Positions 43,619 through 54,870 of a stretch of DNA of 64,000 nt are shown here, piece by piece (position 1 is the stretch's first letter; the number at the start of each line of letters is the position of its first letter). Source of the DNA: Ascarosepion bandense (taxonomy: Eukaryota; Mollusca; Cephalopoda; Sepiida; Sepiidae); NCBI GenBank assembly GCA_037127315.1, contig JBBBDQ010000192.1:1287501-1351500 (forward strand), read 5' to 3'. Position numbers and translations under genes: made by a program. The notes beneath the pieces are model-generated. The model saw nothing but the letters and a program-made list of their open reading frames with translations, ran no database searches and was not told the origin of the DNA.

Positions 43619-44317
43619 TGTGGTGATACCGACCGAGCAAAGCGAGGGGCCGGATGTTTGCACTTTCAGGACCAGAAAGCAAATGACCAAAACTGGTCAT
43701 TGCGCACCCGGCTCCACACATATGTTCCGGCAGAAAACCAAAGATTAATTTAATATCAAATTCCAGTTCGCGAGCCTACGCGAATTTTATTTATCATCCA
43801 ATAGGAAGCCCATAATTAAATACGGGTGTATTCCCAAATGACCTGCTCGGACCCACAAAGACGAAATAAAAAGCCAACACAGAAAGCATCACCAGAGTTG
43901 AGAAAGACGAGCATAATTAGCATGTCCCTTGACCTCGTCAAGCGATCCACTATGCTCGCCTCCTTTCCCTCTCATCTTCTTCTTCGCTGTCCCTGAGCTA
44001 CTTACCTGCAGATACATCAAAAACATTCCTAACTGACAAACGCTCACACATACATGCGTACGAACTCTCTTTTAGGCATTTACTGCTATAAACATTTTAA
44101 CGTTCTTTGGACCCATCCTCAAGACATTCCTTTTATTTATAAAAAAACGTAATTGATATATGCGTATAGATAAAATGTTGTTTATATACTCAACTTGATT
44201 TTCTTGTGTTACAACCTCTTATATAACTTATAGCGGGCTATCTAATAACGAGGCCAAATTCAGTTAATCTGACTTCAACACACGACTACGTTTCACTAGA
44301 ATGGATAACCCACTATA
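43619..44317 (+). repeat. Solo LTR of family C, copy 2, inside LTR A
   Basis: It starts TGTGGTGATACCGACCGAGC and is about 699 bp long. Flanks AAATG (left) and AAAGG (right) look like a 5-bp target duplication with one change. It lies at the start of the tandem-unit region of LTR A, so it inserted after that LTR existed. Confidence 0.75.
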
Positions 44318-44384
44318 AAGGAACTCTTTCAAATTGTTTTAATCATTTTATTATCCTTTGTTTATATTAAATACAACTGTAATG

Positions 44385-45661
44385 ACACATCACTCAAAAA
44401 GTCCCGGGTCTGACATATAGTTGGAGCCGCTGTGGTTTTTATGAAGTACTAACCTTCAAAGGGCACGTGACAAAATTTGGGCCCAATCGGATTATTAGTT
44501 TACAAATTACAGTTATTTAAGTGAAGCTACTGTTGCAAATTTTCAAAACAATGGAAAAATCTGAATTTCGTGTGTTGAGAAAGCATTGCTTTCTGATAGG
44601 AAAAAATGCTGTTCAAACAAAGCAATGGCTTGAGAAGTGTTCTTCCAAATCTCCTCCGTCAGAAACAACGGTTAAGAGGTAGTATGCTGTCTTTAAATGC
44701 GGTCGTACAGACACAAATGATTCTGAACGCTCAGGTCATCCAAAATCAGCAGTTTCCCCGAAAAACATAAAAAACATCCACAAACTTTTTTTGGCCGATC
44801 GTAAATTAAAATTGCATAAGATAACAGAGGAGTTGAACATATCAGAAGGCAGTGTATTCACCATTTTGCATGAACTGAACATTTGTCAATGAGAAAGCTG
44901 TGTTCAAAGTGGGTACCGTGTTTGCTCACAATCGATCAAAAACAACAACGCGTCGATGATTCAGGGCGTTTTGCAACTGTTTCAAAGCAACAAGGAGTTT
45001 TTGCGTAAATATGTGACAATGAATAAAACATGGATCCACCACTTCACTCCGAAGTCAAATCAGCGGTCAGCTGAGTGGACAGCAGCAGGTGAAAGCCGTC
45101 CACATCGACTAAAGCCGCAAACATCAGCAGGCAAGGTTTTCGTTTCCGTATTTTAGGATGCGCAAGATATTTTGTACATCGATTACCTTGAGAAAGATCC
45201 ATGAATAGCGAATATTATATAGCATTACTGGTGCGTTTGAAGGAAGAAATCGCCAAAAACCGGCCAAAAATGAAGAAGAAAAAAGTTATCTTTCACTAAG
45301 ACAACGCACTGTGTATAGTCGAGTGCAACGATAGTAAAACTACAGGAATTGCACTTCGAAATGCTCCCGCATCCACCCTATTCTCCAGATCTAGCCACTG
45401 GCAACTGCTGGCTGTTTCCAGACCTCAAAAGAATGCTCCAGGGAAAGAAATGTGGTTCCAATGAAGAAGGGATATCAGAAACTGATGTGTATTTTAAAAC
45501 AAAAGACAAATTATTCAACAATAAAAAAGGCATCTAATTATTAGAGAAGCGTGGGAATTAGTATAGCACCCTAGAAGGAGACTATGTTGATGAATAAAGT
45601 CGAAATTTGCCTAAAGGTTGTTGTTTTATTAGTTAGGCCCGGGATTTATTAAGTGATGTGT
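44385..45661 (+). mobile_element. Mariner-type DNA transposon (dead)
   Basis: Terminal inverted repeats begin ACACATCACT at both ends (left 44385, right ending 45661) and continue with CCCGGG-containing sequence. Right flank is TA and left flank TG, consistent with a TA target with one mutation. Length of about 1277 bp is typical for mariner. It sits inside a tandem unit of LTR A. The transposase is heavily mutated. Confidence 0.87.
44551..45600 (+). pseudogene. Mariner transposase, inactivated
   Basis: From the ATG at 44551 the frame reads MEKSEFRVLRKHCFLIGKNA, has stops near 44682 and 44892, and continues through a helix-turn-helix region (KLKLHKITEELNISEGSVFT). The DD34D motifs are recognisable but damaged. 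The first Asp is Asn (VTMNKTWIHH), the second is kept but follows a stop (VIFH-stop-DNAL), and the third lies in SPDLATGNCWLF where Asp is replaced. So at least two catalytic residues and several codons are lost. Confidence 0.85.
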
Positions 45662-46089
45662 TACTTTTATGTAAAAATTTTTTTAAAAAAAAGAACTCTT
45701 TCATTTTGTTTTAATCTTTTTGAAAACCTTTCTTTATAATGAATTTAACTGCAATACATTTGTGTTAAAAACGAATTTTGGAAATTTACTTCGTGTCTGA
45801 TAATTTTATATGAATATTTTCCTTTTTGGCTGTTTATCAAGTCTACCAACTTGTGATTTCTTGTCTTGAAATAAGTTACTGACAATTACAACTGTTTACA
45901 TTTATAAATAAATTCCTTATCTTGTGTCGTTAAATTATACACACGTGTTTCCTCGTCATTATTTCCTACCGCACCCCATCTTCAGCATCTACGTTTCGGT
46001 TCCCTCTCCACAAAAAATAAGAACATTGTACAAACCAATTTACAGAATAAGGGTTAGTCAAGAAAGAATGATTGATTGAGTTGATTTTT

Positions 46090-46195
46090 ATGGCTTATCG
46101 ATATAAGCGTTAATTAACGCTTTCGGGTTGAAGAAGGTCGCTACAGTACCCAGTGTTACTCGTTTAAGTACTGACCAGGTTCAACACTGCTTAAC
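46090..46195 (-). repeat. 5S rRNA-derived SINE fragment
   Basis: On the minus strand 46195-46137 reads GTTAAGCAGTG..., then CCTGGTCAGTACTT and CTGGGTACTGTAGCGACC. This follows the 3' half of animal 5S rRNA (GCTAAGCAGGG, CCTGGTTAGTACTT, CCGGGTGCTGTAGGC), including the C-box region of its internal promoter. A non-5S body follows (CTTCTTCAACCCG, then the palindrome). The 5' part of 5S, with box A, is missing, so the copy is 5'-truncated or only part of it remains. It could instead be a plain 5S pseudogene. Confidence 0.7.
46105..46122. other. 18-bp perfect palindrome
   Basis: AAGCGTTAATTAACGCTT is a perfect palindrome. It lies in the body of the 5S-derived SINE fragment, just after the 5S-like part on the minus strand. 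Confidence 0.7.
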
Positions 46196-48112
46196 TTTTT
46201 TCTGTTTGATTTAGCCATAAGCTAAGAAAAGAAGAGAAGATATGGATACGTCAGTAGATTTGATTTTGTATGGAAAGAGCTACTAAATTGTAATTGAATA
46301 TTCAAGTGAGTACCTTTTATTGATCAAGAAAAACATCACAACTATGGCAATATGGGCATCAAACAACACAAGATTAAACTCGTAATAAATTAAATGTGAC
46401 TTTGTCATTACTGCTGAAAAGAGAGAAAGAATGATTGATATCAAACTGGAAATTATTTTTATGCGAAGTAGTATTTAAATGTGTAAAGTTTTATGTCTAC
46501 CATTCAAACAAGCTTCGTACCTCATTCAGGATTCTTATTTAATGAGAGAATTAAATATCTATATTGAACTTAAGAAAACTAAATTTATTTTGGTTCTGGT
46601 TTTATCAATCTACATTTACTTTGGGAATTATTATAATAATTAACCATATTAAAGTTGTTTTTAACAAGTTATAGGTTGATTAAAACTGTGTTCATGATGT
46701 CTGTTAGATTTGGTTCAGTTACAAAATCAGCATGAGTCAAAAATAAAGCCCGATTTCTCTTTTTATGGCTATCATCTGATTGACAGTCTGTCATTTCTAG
46801 TAGTTTAGAAGAAATGAATAACGCAAGTCATTTATTTTGTGAAAAATCATGAAGAAACTTTACTAAGCTGCCTTATTTGCAATTTTCAAAGTGACCAGTT
46901 TTGTAATTAGTGCACAATCGCAGCCAAGTAAGCAAAAACTGGCATATGCTTTCGCAGAGTTTAATATCAATTTCCTCAAACTTTGAAGTGATTTGAGCCT
47001 TCATGGTATGAAGCCTTTCGTAATAATCAAAGTTTTACATAAACCTTTAAAAAAAGAAATTTGGAGGTGTGATGTGTGAGGATCCACTTTTCAGAGAAAA
47101 TTCTTTCAATCTATAAAAGGAATAAACTGAGAAAATTAATAATCTGCAAGACAGATTAATAACATGACTTCCCAGAATCCGAGCACTACTTTAGACTCAC
47201 TCTGTATTTAAAAATATTGTTTGTGGAGTTTATGTATATTTTCATATCTATTTGTGGTTTATATAGTAAATTTTATGACACACGTTATCTTTCGTTTTTA
47301 CTGTCTATCCAAGAAAAAATATTTTTAGCGGTATTGCCAAGCAAATTACAAGAATGAAAGATATTGCGGAAGCTAATTATTTTCTGCAAAATTTGTCAAT
47401 TTAAAATGTTCATGCCAAGGAAGATGAAGTAATTCTTCTTTTAAAGGATAGATTTATACTGAGTTTGTTGAGAGTATAATAGCCATTTTATGTTAATCTA
47501 GCTTCTACGTACCTACTAATTGCTGGAAGGTGTCTAAATGAAATTTGATTGACTGTAAGGCAGTAGCAGAAGTTGGTTTATGCAGAGGAAGGGCTCTATG
47601 CCAAATTTTTAGCATTTCTGACAAAAGATGCTTTTATGACACCACAGTCATTTAGTTTCTGCTAATAACAACTCGTGGTCTAATATTTTTTCTACGATTT
47701 TCTCTCTATTTCATCAAATCTTTTGCTCAAAGCTTCATTTCACGTCTCACTCACAAAAGCTTTCTCTATCAATTTTTTTTCAAAACCCCTTTTTGAGAGT
47801 GGTCAGACAAGTTGAACCGCGCTTTTTCTAATCCAACTCTCTTCATGTCTCATATCATACTATTCTTCCATATGAGCAACGCTAATCTTTCTTCTATCTC
47901 TCACCTTCTCAGTAGCTAACCTGAACCTACTGTAATTATCCTAACTTTCAAAATGACGTAGCAAAAAGGGATTTGCAGTCATCACCTTTGTATCATGCTG
48001 TGCAATCTCCATCAACCTCTCTGAAAAAAAAAGGAAAGAAAATTATTTTCACTTTACCTTAAAAATGTTTATCTTTTTTCTACCTATGCATTTTTCAATA
48101 ATTTCATATCTA

Positions 48113-48232
48113 AACATTAATTCGGATTTCTTTGAATACAAGGGATCAGCCTGTTTATCCATGGTCACTTCGAAATAAAAATTAAATTTTCCTTATCACT
48201 TTCGTTCAAGGAAATCTGAATTAATGTTTGGG
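48113..48232. repeat. Inverted repeat, 25-bp arms
   Basis: Arms at 48113-48137 and 48208-48232 are near-perfect reverse complements (AAACATTAATTCGGATTTC versus the complement of GAAATCTGAATTAATGTTT), with about 70 nt between. The right arm is followed by a TATA-like GGTATAAAAG. No coding sequence is attached. Confidence 0.7.
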
Positions 48233-50172
48233 TATAAAAGTTTTCTCGGGCGACTCATACGAAATTGTTATTGTTTATAAAATGGCGAGTGTTCTAAAAA
48301 TTGAAAAAGGTAGACACCAAGAATTCAAAATTGGGCGGTAAAATAAGGAACCGTTTCTTTTGGTAGGAGTAGGAGTAAGAAGTAGGAGTTAAGGACAGTA
48401 GTTTTGTGTAGGAGATTTGAAAAGAGGAAGACGCTAATGAGTTGACCACTAGAGTCCAGAAGGGATACGCTCATTTACTACTAGCATCCCACAGTGAAGA
48501 GAATTTAGCTAGTCTACTCCTGTATCCACACAAAATCTAAAGGTTGTAACTTGATGTAAAAACCTAAAGTTTTATACCAAAAATAAACATCATTAATTCA
48601 AGTTTGTGTTATCTTCTAATTATACCAAAACGAAGCAACACAACAAAATAAATATTTTAGACTAGCTTCTCTCTCCGTAAGAGGTACTTCTCTTATGGGT
48701 GGCTAATTCAAAACGTTTTTTCCATGGTCCAGAAAAATCATAGATATTATTCTAATGACTATTGGGTTTTCTTTATCAACAACATATGCTTCCTTCTACT
48801 TGATATCTTCAAGTATACGACTCCGGCAATCCTCGGGTGAAAACCTGAGTGGAAAGGAGAATAATAATTTATTAGGAGAACAATTATATATAAGAAGTTT
48901 ATTAAGATAATGATAATGAATTTGGCAAAGACAGCAATTTTGATTAAATATTCATATAACACGAGTAACGTATCATAAAATCTCGAGCCAGTCAAAGGTT
49001 TCCGTTATCAGATTTCCAGTACTCAAAATTGGCTATTTTTGTTTTTGAAGTTTTCGTGTTGTTGGTCAGTGTAATCAATCTAATACACTTGATTGTAAAA
49101 TACAATTGTGCGTATTGTTTTTAATTTCTTCTAACAAAATTTATTGTCATTGTATATATCATCATTAGTATAAATGAAACTTCAGATATTGTTTATTAAA
49201 TCTTACACAGATATTGTTTATTAAATCTTACACATAGGTTAACTAGTTAGAAAATAATTCTACTAGCAACTAAACAACAAACGGATGAAGAAAACTTCCT
49301 GATTGAATAAAATGCTAAGTGTAATCCTTTAGCATCGATATTGTGTTTGTTCTACAAACACAGGCAAGTGAAATAAAAAGTTATAGAATAATGAAAACAT
49401 TTAAGGTAAATGTTATGGTATATTATTTTAAATAAGATGTGAACTGAGAAATAATTAACAACAATAAGTATAATCAAGAAAACAAAATCAATTTATCTTA
49501 AATTGTTGGTTACAACACCTCCTTTGCATATGTTAGCTATCAATCTTTCAACCTTGTTAGTACTAAAGAGGGAAAAAACAAACAAAACAAAAACCCTCGG
49601 GAAAATAATTTTAGCAAAGTGAAAATACAGAAACTCTTTTCTGATTGTAATGAAAATCAATATTGCCCAATTTTGGATCGTAACAATGAGGTCATAGGTT
49701 ATCTCATGTTTATTTTGTCCTTAGAATAAAAAATAAATCAAAGTAATTTTTCTAAAACAAACAGTTTTTTAATATGAGAAAGAAAGCAAGTGAGAGAACA
49801 GATGATTAAAAGTTTTCAATGACAAGCTGCTAGACTATCAGGGTTTCAAAATCATACAGTAATACAAAGAAGTTGTGTAGCAAAAATATAGCAAACTGTC
49901 ACAAATTCAAAGATCAGTATGTTCAAATATTTGCAAATCCGCCCTCCAGCTGTTAGTTTGCTTCTCTCCTCTTGTTCACTGCCATTGACCAAGTAGGCAG
50001 CACATCTGTTCCATCAAACATTTTCTGTTATAAACAATGGAATGAATCTACTCTGGTTTTTCTTAGTGTCATGCGCACATGTTTAACCTTTTTTAAGGTA
50101 CGTGAATATATTCTGCACGCTCAATTTGATCTGTTGATCACAAAGATGGCAGCCGGTGGCTGGCCATTTTTT

Positions 50173-50176
<4 letters not shown>
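48233..50176. other. AT-rich DNA, no gene seen
   Basis: Only a short GAGTAG-rich patch at 48364-48400 and the 25-bp duplication at 49184-49233 stand out. No gene was supported. Confidence 0.4.
49184..49233. repeat. Perfect 25-bp tandem duplication
   Basis: A 25-bp unit beginning AGATATTGTTTATT is present twice without any difference (49184-49208 and 49209-49233). Confidence 0.9.

Positions 50177-50236
<60 letters not shown>
50177..50236. repeat. (GT)n microsatellite
   Basis: About 30 uninterrupted GT units follow a T-run. Open frames read across it on both strands (poly-Cys/Val or His/Thr) are artefacts. Confidence 0.97.
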
Positions 50237-50238
<2 letters not shown>

Positions 50239-50599
50239 TTGTTGTAGAGAAACGGTCATCAACTCTTGTGTAGACTGCCTTCTCCGTAAGCGATAATACA
50301 AAACCACGATGGAGATCTTTTTGAGGTTTCATTGACAAGTACTGATTACAAACGTGATGTACCACTTTCTGAAATTGGTAGTACATCGACTTCATTCAAA
50401 CGGTATCTCCAATTTGGTAAGGACCTTGTACTTCCTTAATATTGTGTTAATGTTTCTTTAATTCGGCCTTGTGTCATACTTAACCAAACTCCCTACAGCT
50501 TACAAGTTTTATTCAGAATTATCAGAATTATCAGAAGGTTATTTTCGTTAACATCAGAAGGTTGGCAGCAAGTTGGAATGTGTAGATTAGTGTGGAATA

Positions 50600-50835
50600 G
50601 TCAGTCAGTTAAGTGCCATACGTGATACACGCTTGGGCAATCATATCTCGAAAGAGACATGACTGACTGGGCAGAATATTATCCAGCGGTAGGTTACCAT
50701 TACTTTTTGCGGTAGATTGGTTAACCAAAGCTATAGAATCCAATCTGTCCTGTTATTTAACCCATAACTGGAGGGAAGAGATGGATTAATACTTTTCACA
50801 AGTGTATTTGCGCATAAGTGAATGCAGGGAATTCA
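50600..50835 (-). repeat. tRNA-SINE family T, copy 1 (head truncated)
   Basis: It matches 58797-59040 closely: GTCAGTCAGTTAAGTGCCAT, GAATCCAATCTGTCCTGTT and ATTTAACCCATAACTGGA are shared. The tRNA-like head present at 59040-59100 is missing or degenerate here. Confidence 0.78.
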
Positions 50836-51453
50836 ACTTCCATTTGACAGAGTCTGATTTGAATGAGTAGTAATCTGTTGTCGCTTTTCAAAACAGTAGT
50901 TTTAGTTTTGTTTTGCTGCTTTGTCCTCATGGGTTGAATTGTGTTTTTCATAATTGTTGTCACTTTTTAAGCGTCTTCTTTGAAATCCATAAGAGTAGGT
51001 ATGTTTAGTTTTTCCGTAAATCGAAGGTCACATTTTATAACGTAAGAATACAGAGAAAAATGAAACATATTTTTCAAGACGAAAATAAAATAAGTGTTTG
51101 TAGTTTCGATGTTGAGTAGAGTTTCTTTTTTTTTTGTTTTTTTTTTTAAATTCCGTTAGAGGCTGAAAATTTATCGGCATATAATTTGAAGTTGGAATTT
51201 TTGGGACTCTTGAAATACGATGAAGTCAGGAAAGAAATGTGTATTATTCAATGAAAGGCGTAAAACAGGCTGATAAGGTTGGTTTCATTTAAATTCAAAC
51301 AATTGTATTCAATAAAAAGAGTATATTTGTAGGTACTTATCTTTGAAGTTGAGAGTATGTTGAAATTTTCCAGTTGTCGGTAGAAATTGATATTGTATCA
51401 GTGTATAATTTGACAACAGAGTTTATTCACGCGTTGGGCTCTGCTTTTCTTTT

Positions 51454-51509
<56 letters not shown>

Positions 51510-52929
51510 TTCTGTCCTTTCTTTCTTTCTTTTCTGTCCTTTCTTTCTTGTCCTTTCTTTATTTTGTAATGCTTGAGTTTTTTTGAGTTTTGTTTTTTTG
51601 TTTTTGTTTTTTTATGTCGTGGTAAGCATTTTATTTTTATTTTTATATTTAAATGTCGGTGTCACCAGTGAAGAATTCAACTTCCATTAAGTGTTCTTTT
51701 TCAGCGTCGGTTTTTGCCGGTGTAGAAGTTGAATGCGTGTTCCTTGAATACGCATCCAAATAAAAATATACATTTTCTTATTAATATAAAAATTCATTAA
51801 AAGGAAAGAATAACAAGAATTGATAGAAATTAATGTTCAATTAGAAAGTTTAGAGTATTAAGAATTCGTACAAATGTTCGTAGTAGTAATTTGTTGAAAG
51901 TGTATATGCGTACGTACGTATGTATATATGAACGTTTGTTTCGTGGGAATGTCTTTGGATGAAGAAGTAAAATGAATCCGCACACGAGAAAGAAGGAGAA
52001 AGAGAACAATGTGCGACGTGACCTTATGTCCTGGTCGACTTGAAGTTGAAGTTACATTTTAGTTGTGTCTCTCTCGCTGATCCCATCTGACTAACTGGCC
52101 ACCTGACCGACTGACGCTGGCTGATCGAAGCATTTATATAGTCCTTTTGAATTTCGCACTGAATCGCTAAGTCTTCAAGTCTTGCAAGTCGCTTCCATTG
52201 GTCAGAAAATTAATTTAACACATACTTGTCAAATCCGGTTTCGACTTTTTCTTTAAGCGCATGGTCAATCCTTTTTCTATTTGGAAAAAAACCAGGATTT
52301 CCCACTTCATTGTGAATTTTTGTAAAAGTGAAGAAGGTTGATTTTAATCCTTAATTTCCTATCCCACATGTTTTACTGCATTTTGTTCTCAGATATTTTA
52401 TGTGAGGTATGAACCTTAATTTCTTGTCAAGAATTATTCTCAAGAATCCATTGGGATTTTTTAACGTTCAAGTTGCAAAGTTGGAACATTATACAGGTAC
52501 TTTTTATTACTAAAATGCATGCATCTTGTTTCTATTGAAAATAAAACTCTCAATCAATTCTGGTAGCCTACTTTTCAGTCGAAGGTCATGTAGATCTAGA
52601 ATTATCCCATATTTTTTAGTAGTTTCGTAAACCTTTTCTAAATAAAAAAAAATACAGCAGCCATTTGTTCTTTTATTATAAATGCTTCCCTTATAAAGCT
52701 TTCCAAGATAACAAGATGTTCTATTTTACTCCTGTTTTTGTGAAAGCAACATTGTAAGTCAGTCATTATTCTTTTGAACCCCAAGTTCAACACTGAAGGA
52801 ATTACATGCAGTTAATTCTTAGTGAAATAATATATCTATTTCCCACGTGGGTCAGTAAATAATATTAAGTCGGATCACCAACTTAACGGTAGGACGGGAC
52901 AGAGAAATGAAATGAAATGAATGAATGAA
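50836..52929. other. Non-coding DNA with microsatellite
   Basis: No gene was recognised. It includes the TTTC repeat listed separately. A GC-moderate patch with an LTR-like look lies at 51950-52140 (GTGCGACGTGACC), but no second copy was found. Confidence 0.35.
51443..51562. repeat. (CTTT)n microsatellite
   Basis: Long run of CTTT units with a few interruptions (TCTGTCC) near its right end. Confidence 0.95.
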
Positions 52930-53410
52930 TGCTTTTTCTCAAAGAGACTTTTATATCTTATGATATTCACAAATAATACATATATACAAACAAGTGTCTA
53001 CACGTGGAAAAATACATATTTCTTTTATATCTAACGCAAAGCAATGTATCAGGTGGATCAAAAAGAAAGGTATTACATATAACTTGAAAATACTTTTGTT
53101 CGGCCATTGTTATGACTCCAGATTTGAGGGGCCGAATTCATCTATATTTCAAAGAGATACGGCAGGCTTCATCTGCGTACCAAGGGGATGGAGCAGAATG
53201 TTTATGTTCCAGCGGAACATGACCGTATGCAGATTCTGCCTAGAACAATGGCCTATGCAGAAGGAAACAACCTTCTTCTCGGTTGCTGTTAGCTGAAAAA
53301 GTGTGACTAGCGCTTGAGTCACAAACTGGATTGACGCCACAAGCGGTCGTGATGTGACCACAAAACTTTATCTCGACCAATGGGAGATAAACAAATTTTG
53401 TATCCTCACA
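52930..53410. repeat. Dispersed LTR-like repeat D, copy 2
   Basis: It matches 21868-22340 over most of its length with many point differences. The left edge abuts an AATG-rich simple repeat (52907-52932). No coding sequence. Confidence 0.6.
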
Positions 53411-53754
53411 CCATTCTCTCCAAACATAAAATGCTTATGAAAGAAATCGGCCTAAAATTTCTAGGATCTTAATTGTCCTTTCCCAATTTAGGAATCTAAA
53501 GTTGTTTGTTGCCATTTTTCAGAAACTTTACCTTTGTTCAGATATACTGCTGGCTAAAATCATGAAGCTAATAAAATCAAGAAAAATTATATCTTTTGCA
53601 TTATTACACACAATCACTCATTTGAGTAGAGCTTCAATGAATGAAAATAAGAAAAGGAAAAATAAATATAAAATGATTTTTAGTATTTAATAAGGAAAAT
53701 TTGAATACTGGGAATTTAGATTAAATACTATTTAGTCCATTATTTATGAATGAA

Positions 53755-54440
53755 GAATGCCGCTCAAGAACAATCAGACGGCATCTTCAAAGAAGGCTTT
53801 AAAAACCACAAACGTCTTCAAAGTTAACACCTTCCTCAACACCACAAAACAGCTCGGTTAAATTTTAATGAGAACATGGACCATAGAAAAATAGAAGATT
53901 TTCTTTTCTAATAAGAAAATATTAACCTGGATAGTCGAGATGGCTTCCAATGTTGCTGGCACAATAAGGATATACCACCGGGGACATTTCCTGCAAGACA
54001 CAGTGGAGGCAGTTCCAATATGATCTGAGGTGCTATCTCCTTCCACAAACAATAGAGCTTCAGGTTATACATGGGCGTCAAAATGTGGCAGGTTACTTGG
54101 GCATCTTGGAGAGATCATCTTTATTGACTGAAAACCCTCACTTGTGTGAAAATCATTAGATGTTTCAGTAGAACAAAGCTGCAATCCATCATATCCGAAA
54201 GACATTTTCGTGGTGAATTTTTTTAACTATCCAGTATGTGCACTATCCAGTATGTGCACCCGATCTGAACACCATTGAAAATGTTTGGGTGTGCATGTGA
54301 CGACGCTCTCGGGTCGCTAGTCGTGATGGCTTCGACACAGCAGCTGGTCTTCAAGTCGTCTATTACACCCACGCTGTGAACTTTGATCCTGACGAAGGCA
54401 ACGTTGAAATATTGCGAGCTGTCTCTCTACCACGTTAACC
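53755..54440 (+). pseudogene. Tc1-like transposase remnant
   Basis: In order I can read RTIRRHLQRR (a DNA-binding/linker motif of Tc1 transposases), SSNMIWGAI-like sequence (GGCAGTTCCAATATGATCTG near 54010), an FQQNKAAIHH-like stretch and PVCAPDLNTIENVWV. These follow Tc1 order, with the catalytic D and E regions recognisable. Frames change often and there are several stops. A 16-bp tandem duplication (54226-54257) sits just before the PDLN motif. Terminal repeats were not found. Confidence 0.72.
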
Positions 54441-54454
54441 AAACGGAAGCGCGC

Positions 54455-54870
54455 GCACAATTGGGTTAATAAGAACGGCACCAAAAGTAAATCGAAGGAC
54501 GCCTGAATGAGTTGCAGAAAAAGTCTATCGGAGGCGGCTGTCTCTGCCTCTACGGTCGTGGCCCCCGGTTAGGAACAGTCTCTCCGTTTGTCGTTACATC
54601 TCGACTGGTCCCAAGATTCAGCTCCACTCTGTCTGTCCGACTGAGTACCGACTCCGCTCCCGAGTCTCGAGCGAGTGAGTGAGTGAGTGAGTGAGGCCCT
54701 CTGAGGCCCTATTTTTATGCCTGACCCAGATTATCTTGGGGAGACATGACGAACACGGGGTGTCCATGCAAATCAAGTCTTTAGCCACTTAAATTACTCC
54801 CATCTCCGCACTTTGAGATGGAGCTACATCATTCTTAGTTTAACCAATAAGTAACAATATTTCTTAATGA
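54455..54870 (-). repeat. LTR-like block
   Basis: On the minus strand a TATA-like CATAAAAATAGGG (about 54709-54721) is followed by a GAGT-rich and then GC-richer region. The contrast with the A/T-rich flanks and the layout suggest an LTR or promoter-bearing repeat, but no second copy was found. It includes (GAGT)n at about 54671-54693. Confidence 0.35.

Larger units (their letters stand above)
43211..45970 (+). repeat. Solo LTR of family A, hit by two insertions
   Basis: It starts TGTGGTGAATAAGAAATAAA and ends near 45970 (GTGTTTCCTCGTCATTATTT then CCTACC). After removing LTR C (43619-44317) and mariner (44385-45661) it is about 780 bp, the same as the 3' LTR of element A. GCAC occurs next to both ends and may be the target duplication, but the 3' boundary is not certain. 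The central part holds two tandem units starting GAACTCTTTC (44321 and 45692). Confidence 0.78.
45971..48112. other. AT-rich DNA, mostly featureless
   Basis: Apart from the 5S-derived SINE fragment and the palindrome listed separately I see no gene or repeat. No open frame over 60 codons with a motif is present. Confidence 0.45.

Noticed and set aside
49972..50247. 91-codon frame 49972-50247
   Set aside because: Its C-terminal third is the GT repeat and the rest has no motif.
50083..50395. Open frames across the GT repeat encoding His/Thr or Cys/Val runs (also 59726-60308)
   Set aside because: They translate a microsatellite, occur on both strands, and have no domain outside the repeat.
51950..52140. 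GC-richer patch as promoter or LTR
   Set aside because: No second copy, no clear TATA box with termini; evidence too weak to list as a separate element.
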